From: an uncultured Prevotellaceae bacterium
GTDB taxonomy: Bacteria > Bacteroidota > Bacteroidia > Bacteroidales > Bacteroidaceae
NCBI GenBank assembly: GCA_900315095.1
Contig: OMXS01000002.1
Location: forward strand, 124,001-188,000
Direction: 5' to 3'
Length of the DNA: 64,000 nucleotides
Each line of letters opens with the position of its first letter. Position 1 is the stretch's first letter. Position numbers and translations under genes: made by a program. Shown here in pieces: positions 16,956-25,049 of the stretch. Under the pieces are notes generated by a model that was given only the letters and a program-made list of their open reading frames with translations, searched no databases and was not told the DNA's origin.

Positions 16956-18293
16956 TTATCTGCTGTAGAATTTGAGCATTTCAATGTTCATGATAGTAAG
17001 ATACTTGCTTTGCAGCTCGTTCTGCTTTGCAGTCAGCAGGTTGTCTTTGCCGTTCATTAGTTCGATGATGTTCTTCAGACCTAGACGGAACTGTTCTTGA
17101 AGAAGGTCGAAACTTGCTTGTGCACTTTCTGTGCTTGCCTTTGCGGCTTTAAAGCGGCTTTGATTCGTCTCTGCTTGCAGCCAGTAGTTCTCTATTGTGC
17201 TGTACAGGTTGGTGCGCTCGTTTTCAAGGTCGAGTAGATAACTTTGTTTCTGCAGTATCGCCTTATTGACAGCTGTCTTTGTCTGTCTGTTGTCCAGTAT
17301 GGGAACACTAACAGATACACCGGCTCCAAGATTAAAATTGTTCTTCAACTGCGTTCCCCACGCGTTGTCGCTCATTGATGTCGTGTTTGTCACAGCACTC
17401 GCGTTAAGTCCGACGGTCGGCATACGTTGTGATTTGGCAAGGCTGATGCTGACATCACTACTTTCTATGCCAAGCATGGCGTTTCTTATCTCAGGGCGGT
17501 TGGCAAGTGCTTGCTGGTAAACGGTATTAAGTGCAGGGATCTCTTGCAATGCCATCTCGTCAGTTGCTTCAGGTATTGCTACATCGAAGGAAACATCGGT
17601 AAGCTGGAGCAACTGTTTAAGTTGTCTCTTGTAGTTCTTGACGTTTGTCTCTGCCTCTACAACATTATATTCTGCCTGTGCTCGTTGTGCAGAAAGTTGT
17701 GCGAGATCTGCCTTGCTCATCTTTCCCACTTCAACCATTATCTTTCCTCTTTCCTCGTTTGTCTTGCATGTCTCAAGGTTTTCCTTGTTCACTTCGATGG
17801 TCTCGTTGCTATAAATAATCTGCACATAGAGTTGAACAATCTGCTCTTGAATGTTATTAGCTGTAATGGCAGAGTCAAGTTCTGCCAACTCCTCATTCAT
17901 CTTGTTCAGTTTGATGGTGTTTGTGTTACGTCCTCCGTTCCAAACGGTCCAGTTTGCATTCACGCCATAAGAGCCGTTATAGAACACCCTGTCAATAGAA
18001 GTCTGCACATATCCGTTAGTAACTGTTGCACTTCCCGTTTCTGGCCACGGGCGATAGGTCACACTTTGTGATGTCGAAGCACTTAGCGATGGCAGAAGGT
18101 CAGCTTGCGACTGTAGCACGTCTTCGTGAGAACTTTGTTTCTTTATGCTGTTTTTCTTTAACTGTATGTTGTTCTCCAGAGCATAGTCTATGCATTCTTG
18201 AAGAGTCCATTGCTTTGTTTCTTGTGCCCATGTGGTGACGAAGGTGCCACAACAGCATATTAATAGAGCAAAAAGATTAATTTTCAGTTTCAT
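16956..18293 (-). CDS. TolC-family outer-membrane channel protein
   Basis: 445 aa with a cleavable signal peptide (MKLKINLFALLICCCGTFVTTWAQ). It contains two TolC/OEP repeats of long amphipathic helices: WTLQECIDYALENNIQLKKNSIKKQ near residues 28-55, a helical hairpin near 140-220 (AQLSAQRAQAEYNVVEAETNVKN), and the second repeat with RPEIRNAMLGIESSDVSISLAKSQRMPTVGLNAS near 268-300 and LLQEQFRLGLKNIIELMNGKDNLLTAKQNELQSKY near the C terminus. Such proteins form trimeric export tunnels for RND, MFP or type I systems. No inner-membrane partner is adjacent, so the substrate is unknown. It has its own perfect promoter and appears monocistronic. Confidence 0.93.
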   Translation of the reverse strand: MKLKINLFALLICCCGTFVTTWAQETKQWTLQECIDYALENNIQLKKNSIKKQSSHEDVLQSQADLLPSLSASTSQSVTYRPWPETGSATVTNGYVQTSIDRVFYNGSYGVNANWTVWNGGRNTNTIKLNKMNEELAELDSAITANNIQEQIVQLYVQIIYSNETIEVNKENLETCKTNEERGKIMVEVGKMSKADLAQLSAQRAQAEYNVVEAETNVKNYKRQLKQLLQLTDVSFDVAIPEATDEMALQEIPALNTVYQQALANRPEIRNAMLGIESSDVSISLAKSQRMPTVGLNASAVTNTTSMSDNAWGTQLKNNFNLGAGVSVSVPILDNRQTKTAVNKAILQKQSYLLDLENERTNLYSTIENYWLQAETNQSRFKAAKASTESAQASFDLLQEQFRLGLKNIIELMNGKDNLLTAKQNELQSKYLTIMNIEMLKFYSR

Positions 18294-18320
18294 TTTGTTT
18301 TATTTACTATAAACCGTTTA

Positions 18321-18352
18321 CAAAGGTAGCAAAAAAACTTGTGGAATCCAAA
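18321..18352 (-). promoter_or_regulatory. Promoter of the tolC-like gene
   Basis: On the minus strand TTTG (18352-18349), 20-nt spacer, TACCTTTG (18328-18321): an exact Bacteroidetes promoter, giving a leader of roughly 20 nt before the ATG at 18293. Confidence 0.8.
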
Positions 18353-18440
18353 TTAAATAGATAACCTTCTTTTGTTAACATAGACGAAAAGCGAATTGTC
18401 GATAAAAATCATTTGTTTTTACAAATAATTATACATTATA

Positions 18441-18465
18441 AAAGGTCGAACAAAGTTCAACCTTT
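18441..18465 (-). terminator. Terminator of ribE
   Basis: AAAGGTCGAAC (18441-18451) pairs with GTTCAACCTTT (18455-18465) with one G-U pair and a tight 3-nt loop, 32 bp after the ribE stop. On the minus strand it is followed by TATAATG rather than a pure U-run, so efficiency is uncertain. Confidence 0.65.
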
Positions 18466-18496
18466 ATTATTCATTGATGCTCTATGCCATTTCGTT

Positions 18497-19102
18497 TTAT
18501 TGCTCCAATGACCTCATTCTTGCAATGTATTTTCCTAAGATGTCAAATTCCAAATTAACTACCGTGCCAACTTTTATGTCACAGAAGTTCGTGTGCTCCA
18601 TTGTGTATGGAATAATCGCCACTTGGAATGTGTCTTCCGTGGGGTTGCATACTGTGAGAGAAACTCCGTTAACAGTAACGCTTCCTTTATCAACAGTAAA
18701 ATAACCTCTGCTTACCATCTCCTTGGAACTTTCATGGCGGAATGTGAAATAGGTGCTTCCCTGAGCATCTTCCATGCTGATACATGTTGCCGTGGTATCT
18801 ACATGTCCCTGTACGATATGCCCATCAAGCCTGCCGTTAATCATCATTGAACGTTCCACGTTTACTTTGTCTCCCACTTTCAAGAGTCCGAGGTTAGAGC
18901 GGTCGAGGGTTTCTTTCATGGCAGTCACAACATAGTTGTCGCCTTCAATTTCAACTACAGTAAGACAAACTCCGTTGTGGGCAACGCTTTGGTCTATTTT
19001 CAGTTCGCTGACGAAAGGGCAAGTTAGTGTCAGATTGACATTCTCCTTGTCCTTTTCTATTGCCACAACGGTGGCGAATGCTTCAATTATTCCACTAAAC
19101 AT
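18497..19102 (-). CDS. ribE: Riboflavin synthase, alpha subunit
   Basis: Catalyses dismutation of two 6,7-dimethyl-8-ribityllumazines to riboflavin plus a pyrimidine, the last step of riboflavin synthesis. 201 aa. Seen: the N-terminal signature MFSGIIEAFATV and two lumazine-binding repeats, each with the conserved segments NGVCLTVVEI (residues about 43-52) and VNGVSLTVCNP (about 140-150), and the GHIVQGHVDTTATC motif near 95-108. The C-terminal helix after NLEFDILGKYIARM mediates trimerisation in the family. No promoter is seen in the 30 bp upstream; transcription may come through the adjacent structured RNA. No FMN riboswitch consensus is visible. Confidence 0.96.
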   Translation of the reverse strand: MFSGIIEAFATVVAIEKDKENVNLTLTCPFVSELKIDQSVAHNGVCLTVVEIEGDNYVVTAMKETLDRSNLGLLKVGDKVNVERSMMINGRLDGHIVQGHVDTTATCISMEDAQGSTYFTFRHESSKEMVSRGYFTVDKGSVTVNGVSLTVCNPTEDTFQVAIIPYTMEHTNFCDIKVGTVVNLEFDILGKYIARMRSLEQ

Positions 19103-19131
19103 AATGATATTCTTATGGTCACAAAAAAAGG

Positions 19132-19335
19132 AAAAAAGGCCGTACCGATGATGTGATGAAACTCCGAGCTGAAATGATTTGAGAACTCTCCGTCTTTGTA
19201 ATCCACCGGCTTTACAGCTTAGGTTCTTTAAAACTTTATATGGCCCGCCATCAACAAGAGAAGTCTTCTCGGTTTTCTGTATTATTTGATGAGTATCCCG
19301 ATCTATACGATACGGCCACCATTTTTCCCTTATTC
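19132..19335 (-). ncRNA. ssrS: Candidate 6S RNA (ssrS-like), rod-shaped structured RNA
   Basis: Between thrC and ribE, with no open frame. On the minus strand it starts about 8 nt after a perfect promoter. A 10-bp closing stem joins 19317-19308 (GGCCGTATCG) to 19147-19138 (CGGTACGGCC), a span of 180 nt. Inside, GATACTC (19297-19291) pairs 6/7 with GAGTTTC (19164-19158), and GAGAA, CT and CTCT (19270-19257) pair with GGAGAG/TTCTC (19191-19181), continuing as an irregular rod with internal loops and a terminal loop near 19235-19215. TTTTTTCCTTTTTTT follows the closing stem, as in a terminator. Length (about 200 nt), single-rod shape and strong own promoter fit 6S RNA. A ribE leader is the main alternative. 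Fold made by eye. Confidence 0.55.
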
Positions 19336-19340
19336 TTTTG

Positions 19341-19372
19341 CAAAAATAGTTCTTTATCCCTTAACTTCCAAA
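19341..19372 (-). promoter_or_regulatory. Promoter of the 6S-like RNA
   Basis: On the minus strand TTTG (19372-19369), 20-nt spacer, TATTTTTG (19348-19341): a full match to the Bacteroidetes consensus. It points into the structured RNA and lies in the 76 bp between thrC and that RNA; no open reading frame follows directly. Confidence 0.75.
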
Positions 19373-19418
19373 TAATTTAAGAATTATTTTGTTTGTTGAT
19401 ATTAACTTGACTGCCCGT

Positions 19419-20723
19419 TTACTTTTCAATTAAATAACTCTTGAAATCAGCAAAATCTTTCGTCATGCTGACACTCTGCTTCTTACCTTTCATGAAAGCA
19501 GCCAAACGAGCGGGAATTTCCACTTCCGCATTAATTGCTGATTCTACAGTTTCCTTGAACTTAGCAGGATGGGCTGTCTCACAGAACACACCTGACTCTC
19601 CTTCTTGGAGCAAGTCTTTGAGTGCCTGATATCCGCATGCACCATGTGGGTCGAGAATGTAGTTGTTCTCCTCATAGCATTGTTTCATGGTGTTACGAAT
19701 CTCATCGTCGGTGTACGTTGCTCCTGACATGTGGGCGGAGATACGTTCATGACTGTTGCCATACAAGTCAAGGATTCGTGCGAAGTTAGACGGGTCACCC
19801 ACATCCATGGCATTAGCAATTGTCTGTATGCTTGGTCTTGGATTATAGTCGCCAGTCTTCAAGTAGTTATAGACGATGTCATTGGCATTGTTTGCAGCAA
19901 TGAAACGCTTTACTGGTAATCCCATTCGGGCGCCGAACAAGGCTGCTGTGATGTTGCCGAAATTGCCGCTTGGAACACATATAACAAAGTTGTCTGCCTT
20001 GCCTATGGCTTTCATTCGTGCGTATGCGTTGAAGTAGTAGAATGCCTGCGGGAGGAATCTTGCTACGTTAATGCTGTTGGCAGACGTTAATTTCATCTTG
20101 CTATTGAGTTCTTTGTCCATGAAAGCACTCTTTACTAATGCCTGGCAGTCGTCAAACACTCCGTCAACCTCGATGGCGGTAATATTCTTCCCGAGGGTAG
20201 TGAATTGACTTTCCTGTATCTTGCTTACCTTTCCCTTTGGGTAGAGCACGTATACATGTATTCCGTCAACGCCGAGGAAACCATTGGCAACAGCTGATCC
20301 TGTATCTCCGCTAGTAGCGACAAGAACGTTAACCTCTTTTGTTGTATTCTCCTTCTTAAGGAAATACTGCAACAGACGAGCCATGAATCTTGCGCCTACA
20401 TCCTTGAATGCAAGAGTTGGACCATGAAAGAGTTCGAGAGAGTAGATGTTTTCTGTTACATTAACTACGGGACAGTCAAATGCCAAGGTGTCATAAACAA
20501 TCTTGCGAAGTGACTCCGCCTCAACATCTTCTCCGAAGAATGCATCAGCAACTGCATATGCTATTTCTTGGAATGACATCTTGTCGATGTTGTCAAAAAA
20601 CTCTTGTGGCAGTTGTTTTATGCGCTCGGGCATATAGAGTCCTCGGTCTTCTGCCAGTCCTTTTACCACAGCTTTCTCTAATGTTGCAAGTGGCGCTTTC
20701 TTATTTGTACTGTAATATTTCAT
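19419..20723 (-). CDS. thrC: Threonine synthase
   Basis: PLP enzyme converting O-phosphohomoserine to L-threonine, the last pathway step. 434 aa. Seen: the N-terminal MKYYSTNKKAPLATLEKAV with GLAEDRGLYMP near 24-35 typical of the longer thrC class, the PLP-lysine motif GPTLAFKDVGARFM near 105-118, the phosphate-binding VATSGDTGSAVANGF near 138-152, and PSGNFGNITAA near 250-260. Last gene of thrA-homoserine kinase-thrC; the gap to the preceding gene is 19 bp. A weak AAATAATT/AATTATTT palindrome lies after it (near 19370-19390). Confidence 0.96.
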   Translation of the reverse strand: MKYYSTNKKAPLATLEKAVVKGLAEDRGLYMPERIKQLPQEFFDNIDKMSFQEIAYAVADAFFGEDVEAESLRKIVYDTLAFDCPVVNVTENIYSLELFHGPTLAFKDVGARFMARLLQYFLKKENTTKEVNVLVATSGDTGSAVANGFLGVDGIHVYVLYPKGKVSKIQESQFTTLGKNITAIEVDGVFDDCQALVKSAFMDKELNSKMKLTSANSINVARFLPQAFYYFNAYARMKAIGKADNFVICVPSGNFGNITAALFGARMGLPVKRFIAANNANDIVYNYLKTGDYNPRPSIQTIANAMDVGDPSNFARILDLYGNSHERISAHMSGATYTDDEIRNTMKQCYEENNYILDPHGACGYQALKDLLQEGESGVFCETAHPAKFKETVESAINAEVEIPARLAAFMKGKKQSVSMTKDFADFKSYLIEK

Positions 20724-20742
20724 GTCTTTTGGATGTTAGGTG

Positions 20743-21993
20743 TTAGTTTATGCCCATAAGGGTTTCCATAAATTGGTTGAGGCGTAACAAACCGTATTCT
20801 CCGCCTACGGCACTCACCTCATCGTAACTCTGAACATTGTCCGGTTCTATACCTTTATAATATATAATAAAAGGTACAGGCTCATTAACGTGAATGCGCA
20901 TCTCCACAGGTGTGGGGTGGTCGGGCAGTATTGCTATGCAAACTGGTTCGTCCCATGTACGCACTTCATTATAAATAGGTTCTATGAGTCTGTGGTCGAG
21001 ATAATTGATGGCACGGAGTTTCAGTTCAAGGTCTCCGTCGTGACCTGCCTCGTCGGTTGCTTCAACATGAACAAAAACAAAGTCTTGTTTCTTCAATGCT
21101 TCGATGGCTGCCGCAGCCTTGCCTTCATAGTTGGTGTTAGCAAGTCCTGTTGCACCTTCCACCTCGATAATATCAAGTCCTGCATAGTGTCCTATGCCAC
21201 GAATGAGGTCAACAGCTGATATTACAGAACCGGTCTTTACCTGTGGATATAACTGCATTAGCGTTTGCATGGATGGGCGATAGCCGCCGCTCCAAGGCCA
21301 TATGCTGTTGGCCTGGCGTTTTCCCTCAGCTGCTTTTTTCAGGTTATATGGATGTTTCGCCAGCAGTTCTTGTGATTTCAGAATGAGGTCGTTGATAAGG
21401 TCGGCAGTCTCCTGTCCTGTCATTCTGTTGGTGCCTTCTTCACTCTTGTTCTCCCATCCTGGCTCGGCCGTAACGAGCAATGGTCTCCATTCCTCGTTGG
21501 GATGGTCGTGAGGGGGATTGCAAACGATATGCTTGTTTCCACCTTTAATTACAAGCAGATGACGGTATTGTATTCCTGTAATGAACTTCACCTTGTCAGA
21601 ACCGAGATGTTCGTCAAGATACTTGATAAGCACATCGGCATCGGCAGTTTCCAGATTGCCTCCGTTATGCGTGATTATCTTTCCGTCCTCGAGAGTTATT
21701 ATATTGCATCGAATGGCAAAGTCGTCCTCTGTCATCTCATATCCTATGCTGGCAGCTTCTAATGGACCTCGTCCCTCGTAAACTTTGTTGAGGTCATAGC
21801 CCATGATAGCGGTGTTGGCAACTTCGCTTCCAGGAGGAAATCCTTCAGGAACGGTGATTAGTCGTCCTGTCTTTCCCTTGCGCGCAAGCATATCCATGTA
21901 AGGCTTGTCTGCATATTGCAACAAGGTCTTGCCACCAATCCTCTCTACAGGGTGGTCAGCCATTCCGTCACCTAATATTATAATGTGTTTCAT
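20743..21993 (-). CDS. Alkaline-phosphatase-superfamily kinase of the apgM family, proposed homoserine kinase
   Basis: 416 aa member of the cofactor-independent phosphoglycerate mutase (ApgM-like) family. Seen: metal-binding IILGDGMADHP at residues 4-14, SEVANTAIMGYDL near 55-67 (phosphoryl-acceptor region), EGRGPLEAASIGYEM near 72-86, VHVEATDEAGHDGD near 313-326 and ILPDHPTPVEMRIH near 357-370 (metal ligands). Its position exactly between thrA and thrC, with 3 and 19 bp gaps, and the absence of a GHMP-type thrB here support the TIGR02535-type proposal that it phosphorylates homoserine. That activity is inference from context and family annotation; phosphoglycerate mutase remains the alternative. 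Confidence 0.82.
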   Translation of the reverse strand: MKHIIILGDGMADHPVERIGGKTLLQYADKPYMDMLARKGKTGRLITVPEGFPPGSEVANTAIMGYDLNKVYEGRGPLEAASIGYEMTEDDFAIRCNIITLEDGKIITHNGGNLETADADVLIKYLDEHLGSDKVKFITGIQYRHLLVIKGGNKHIVCNPPHDHPNEEWRPLLVTAEPGWENKSEEGTNRMTGQETADLINDLILKSQELLAKHPYNLKKAAEGKRQANSIWPWSGGYRPSMQTLMQLYPQVKTGSVISAVDLIRGIGHYAGLDIIEVEGATGLANTNYEGKAAAAIEALKKQDFVFVHVEATDEAGHDGDLELKLRAINYLDHRLIEPIYNEVRTWDEPVCIAILPDHPTPVEMRIHVNEPVPFIIYYKGIEPDNVQSYDEVSAVGGEYGLLRLNQFMETLMGIN

Positions 21994-21996
21994 ATT

Positions 21997-24429
21997 CTAA
22001 ATATTGGCAATCGACATAATATTAGCGAACACGCCAGCAGCAGTTACACTTGCGCCAGCTCCATAACCCTGAATGAGCATGGGGTACTCACGATATCGCT
22101 CGGTAGTAAGCATCACTATGTTGTTTGAACCCTCGAGACCATAGAAAGGATGCTGCCGTTCAATCTCCTGAAGTTCAACACGTGCCTTGCCGTTTTCCAT
22201 CGTCGCAACGAAGCGCCAGCGCTTGCCTTCTGACTCAAGCTTTGCACGACGCTTCTCGAAATCTGCGTCAAGTTCTGGCAGGTGTGTCCAGAAACTCTCT
22301 ATGCTTCCTTCGAAGTATTTGTCGGGAACAAAGAGATGCTTCTCTACATCGTCCTGCTCTATCTTATATCCTGCTTCACGCGTTAGGATAACCAGTTTTC
22401 TAACTACATCCATACCGCTGAGGTCTATTCTTGGGTCTGGTTCAGAGTAACCTTCCTCTTTCGCCTTGCGTACAGTTTCAGAGAAAGGCACATCCTTAGA
22501 TATTGTATTGAAGATGAAGTTGAGTGTTCCACTCAGCACAGCCTCAATCTTCAGAATCTTATCACCAGAATTGCGCAAGTCGTTGATGGTTCCTATGATA
22601 GGAAGTCCGGCGCCGACATTCGTCTCGAAGCGGAACTTCACTCCGCGTTGGAGTGCCGTTGCCTTAAGCCTTTCATAGTTTTCATATTCCGAAGAGGCCG
22701 CAATCTTGTTGGCTGCGATGACACTTATGTTGTGCTCAAGGAATGTCTGATAGAGTGAAGCAACCTCGCGGCTTGCTGTACAGTCAACAAATACCGAGTT
22801 GAAGATGTTCATTCCAAGGACCTCTTCTCTTATTTGCTCCATCGTCGCAGGGTGTTTCTTTAGTTCTTCGCGGTAGTTCTCAAGGTCGATGCCGTCGCGG
22901 GTAAACATTCCGTATTTAGAACTCATAATGCCAACAACGTTCAGTTTCAAGCGTCTCGTGCGCTTCAGTTCTTCTTGTTGCAGACGTATCTGCTCAAGCA
23001 GTTTGCCTCCTACAGTTCCTGTTCCGCAAATAAAGAGGTTGAGCACCGTATATTCTGAAAGGAAGAAGGAGTCGTGCAGCACGTTAAGACTCTTGCGAAG
23101 GAATCGTCCATCCACAACAAACGAGATGTTTGTCTCAGATGCACCTTGCGCACAAGCAATAACTGAGATACCGCTACGTCCGAGTGTGCCGAACAGTTTT
23201 CCTGCAATACCTGGCGTGTGCTTCATGTTCTCGCCCACGATTGCTATTGTCGCAAGCCCGCTTTCGGCGTGCATTGGGAACATCGCGCCAGTTGCAATCT
23301 CCTTAGCGAACTCCTCGTTGAGTACGTTAACTGCCGAGTCAACATCATCGTCACGAACACCGATGCTCGTAGAGTTTTCTGATGAAGCCTGTGAAACGAT
23401 GAACACAGAGATTCCGTTGTCTGCAAGGGCGGTGAAGATGCGGCGGTTCACGCCGATAACACCCACCATCGAGAGACCAGATACCGTAATCAGCGATGTG
23501 CCTGATATACTCGAAATACCTTTAATCGGCTTTCGGTCGTTCTCTATCTTGTCTTTTATCAGAGTGCCTGCAAACGAGGGGTTGAATGTGTTCTTTACCC
23601 TGATAGGTATATTCTTAACACATACAGGATAAATAGTAGGAGGATAGATTACCTTTGCACCGAAGTTGCAAAGCTCCATTGCCTCGGTATAACTCAGTTC
23701 GTTTATGGTGTAAGCGGTTTTTATGACTCTCGGGTCGGCAGTCATAAAGCCGTCAACGTCCGTCCATATCTCAAGTATCTCGGCATCCATCGCTGCTGCT
23801 ATGATGGCAGCGGTATAGTCGCTTCCTCCTCTGCCGAGATTGGTGGTCTCGCCTGTTGCTATGTCACTACTGATGAAGCCTGGAACGACAGCCACTCGCG
23901 GCATGTCTTCAAGAGTCGTCTTAACAAGTTGCTCAGTCTTTTGTGCCATCAGCGTGTGGCGTCCATTCTTATGCTCGGTAAGAATGAACTTACGCGAGTT
24001 GTAACGCTTTGCCCCTTTTATGAGTGCTGCAACGATGTGAGAACTCAACCGCTCGCCATAAGACACGATAGCGTTCTGAGTCTTCTCGCTCAGGTCGCGT
24101 ATCAGGAACACACCTTTATAAATAGACTCCAGCTGCTCGAGCAGCGAGTCAACGGTGTTGAATAAGTCTTCGCGGGTCTTAGGGTCGTTGATAATTGTAT
24201 CAATCATCTGGTGATGCCGGTCAGCAATAGCCTTCATCTCGCTCTTATAGCGCTCGTCACCATCGAGGGCCATCTGGGCTGTTTGCAACAACTTGTCGGT
24301 AATGCCGCCAAGCGCGCTAACTACAACAACTACTGGCTGACGCCTTGCCTCTCTTTCCACAATATTCCGGAGGCTCAGAATGCTTTTCACGGAACCTACA
24401 GACGTTCCGCCAAATTTCATTACTTTCAT
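21997..24429 (-). CDS. thrA: Bifunctional aspartate kinase / homoserine dehydrogenase
   Basis: 810 aa fusion catalysing the first and third steps of threonine and methionine synthesis. Seen in order: aspartokinase domain starting MKVMKFGGTSVGSV with FILTEHKNGRHTL and FISSDIATGETTNLGRGGSDYTAA near 190-215; two ACT regulatory domains at about 315-460 (VSGLSMVGVIGVNRRIFTALADNGIS, and IAIVGENMKHTPGIAGKLFGTLGRSGIS), the likely threonine-feedback site; homoserine dehydrogenase from about 465 with the NAD(P) loop NLFICGTGTVGGKLLEQI, then VIAANKIAAS and GAGLPIIGTINDLRNSGDKI near 635-655. First gene of the thr operon. The 55-nt leader can form a CCCTC/GAGGG hairpin (24457-24474), but no leader peptide rich in Thr or Met codons is evident. 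Confidence 0.97.
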   Translation of the reverse strand: MKVMKFGGTSVGSVKSILSLRNIVEREARRQPVVVVVSALGGITDKLLQTAQMALDGDERYKSEMKAIADRHHQMIDTIINDPKTREDLFNTVDSLLEQLESIYKGVFLIRDLSEKTQNAIVSYGERLSSHIVAALIKGAKRYNSRKFILTEHKNGRHTLMAQKTEQLVKTTLEDMPRVAVVPGFISSDIATGETTNLGRGGSDYTAAIIAAAMDAEILEIWTDVDGFMTADPRVIKTAYTINELSYTEAMELCNFGAKVIYPPTIYPVCVKNIPIRVKNTFNPSFAGTLIKDKIENDRKPIKGISSISGTSLITVSGLSMVGVIGVNRRIFTALADNGISVFIVSQASSENSTSIGVRDDDVDSAVNVLNEEFAKEIATGAMFPMHAESGLATIAIVGENMKHTPGIAGKLFGTLGRSGISVIACAQGASETNISFVVDGRFLRKSLNVLHDSFFLSEYTVLNLFICGTGTVGGKLLEQIRLQQEELKRTRRLKLNVVGIMSSKYGMFTRDGIDLENYREELKKHPATMEQIREEVLGMNIFNSVFVDCTASREVASLYQTFLEHNISVIAANKIAASSEYENYERLKATALQRGVKFRFETNVGAGLPIIGTINDLRNSGDKILKIEAVLSGTLNFIFNTISKDVPFSETVRKAKEEGYSEPDPRIDLSGMDVVRKLVILTREAGYKIEQDDVEKHLFVPDKYFEGSIESFWTHLPELDADFEKRRAKLESEGKRWRFVATMENGKARVELQEIERQHPFYGLEGSNNIVMLTTERYREYPMLIQGYGAGASVTAAGVFANIMSIANI

Positions 24430-24496
24430 TTCTTTGTTTACTCCATTAAGTCGGGGCCCTCTAACGGATGAGGGTTCTCCACAGTTAAATCGCCGA

Positions 24497-24527
24497 CAAA
24501 GTTACGTAAAAACGAGTGAATAACAAA
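24497..24527 (-). promoter_or_regulatory. Promoter of the thr operon
   Basis: On the minus strand TTTG (24527-24524), 19-nt spacer, TAACTTTG (24504-24497), an exact consensus. A second, weaker copy (ATTG-N19-TAACTTTG, -7 element at 24589-24582) lies 85 bp further upstream and may be a tandem promoter. Confidence 0.75.
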
Positions 24528-24635
24528 ACAAACTCGAATGTTTTTTATTCCGAGTGCAAGTAACTTCGGCATCTATGATGTCAAAGTTACATCTTTTCTT
24601 TCACATTACAATGTTTTTAGCAGAAAAGTTTAGGT

Positions 24636-24884
24636 CTATTTACATATATTACCCACCTTTCCGCCCAATACCAATGCAATAGTAAATGACATTCTACCTA
24701 ACTCAGTTACATACTCTAAGCCCAGACTGGGATGTATTTCATATATCTCTATAATCTGACGAACAAAAAACAAGGCTTTGTCTGCATTGCCAGAGCACTT
24801 GTCTATAATATACCGATGATGTCCCCAGGGCACCATGAATAATTCTGCCGCAACTTGTGGCAAATTCTCAATTAATCCGAAGAA
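24636..24884 (-). pseudogene. Remnant of a DUF1016/YhcG-type PDDEXK nuclease gene
   Basis: The open frame downstream of a TAA at 24887-24885 encodes a segment reading GLIENLPQVAAELFMVPWGHHRYII followed by DKCSGNADKALFFVRQIIE. The PWGHH tryptophan-glycine-histidine motif and the aromatic FFVRQ stretch match the N-terminal domain of DUF1016 proteins. There is no good ATG; the first M would be a TTG at 24863. After about residue 45 the similarity ends, and the frame stops at 24636, far short of the normal 330-380 aa. No intact nuclease domain is present. This is a decayed fragment in the AT-rich accessory stretch. Confidence 0.55.
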
Positions 24885-25042
24885 TTAACATAATAAAAGG
24901 ATGAGAATGATTCTCTTTTATGATATTCTTTATATTGGAGAACATCATGATTTAAAATCTCCTCTGTTCTAACATCTTTGGGAAGAAGCGCCTGTACCGC
25001 AAAGCTCCCCCACCGTTTTATCTCTGTATCAGGTTTGTTCAT
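24872..25042 (-). CDS. Short unrecognised open frame, possible gene remnant
   Basis: 56 codons from the ATG at 25042 (another ATG at 25081 overlaps the LRR gene end by 32 bp). The product begins MNKPDTEIKRWGSFAVQALL and is hydrophilic. I recognise no domain. It overlaps the start of the nuclease fragment in another frame, so it may be part of the same decayed locus with a frameshift near 24885. Probably not a functional gene. Confidence 0.25.
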   Translation of the reverse strand: MNKPDTEIKRWGSFAVQALLPKDVRTEEILNHDVLQYKEYHKRESFSSFYYVNSSD

Positions 25043-25049
25043 TGCAAAA

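Noticed and set aside
19132-19335. FMN riboswitch upstream of ribE
   Set aside because: The conserved aptamer segments (for example GGGGCAGGGTGAAA and GGATGGGAGAAG) are absent; the fold is a single rod instead of a six-helix junction.
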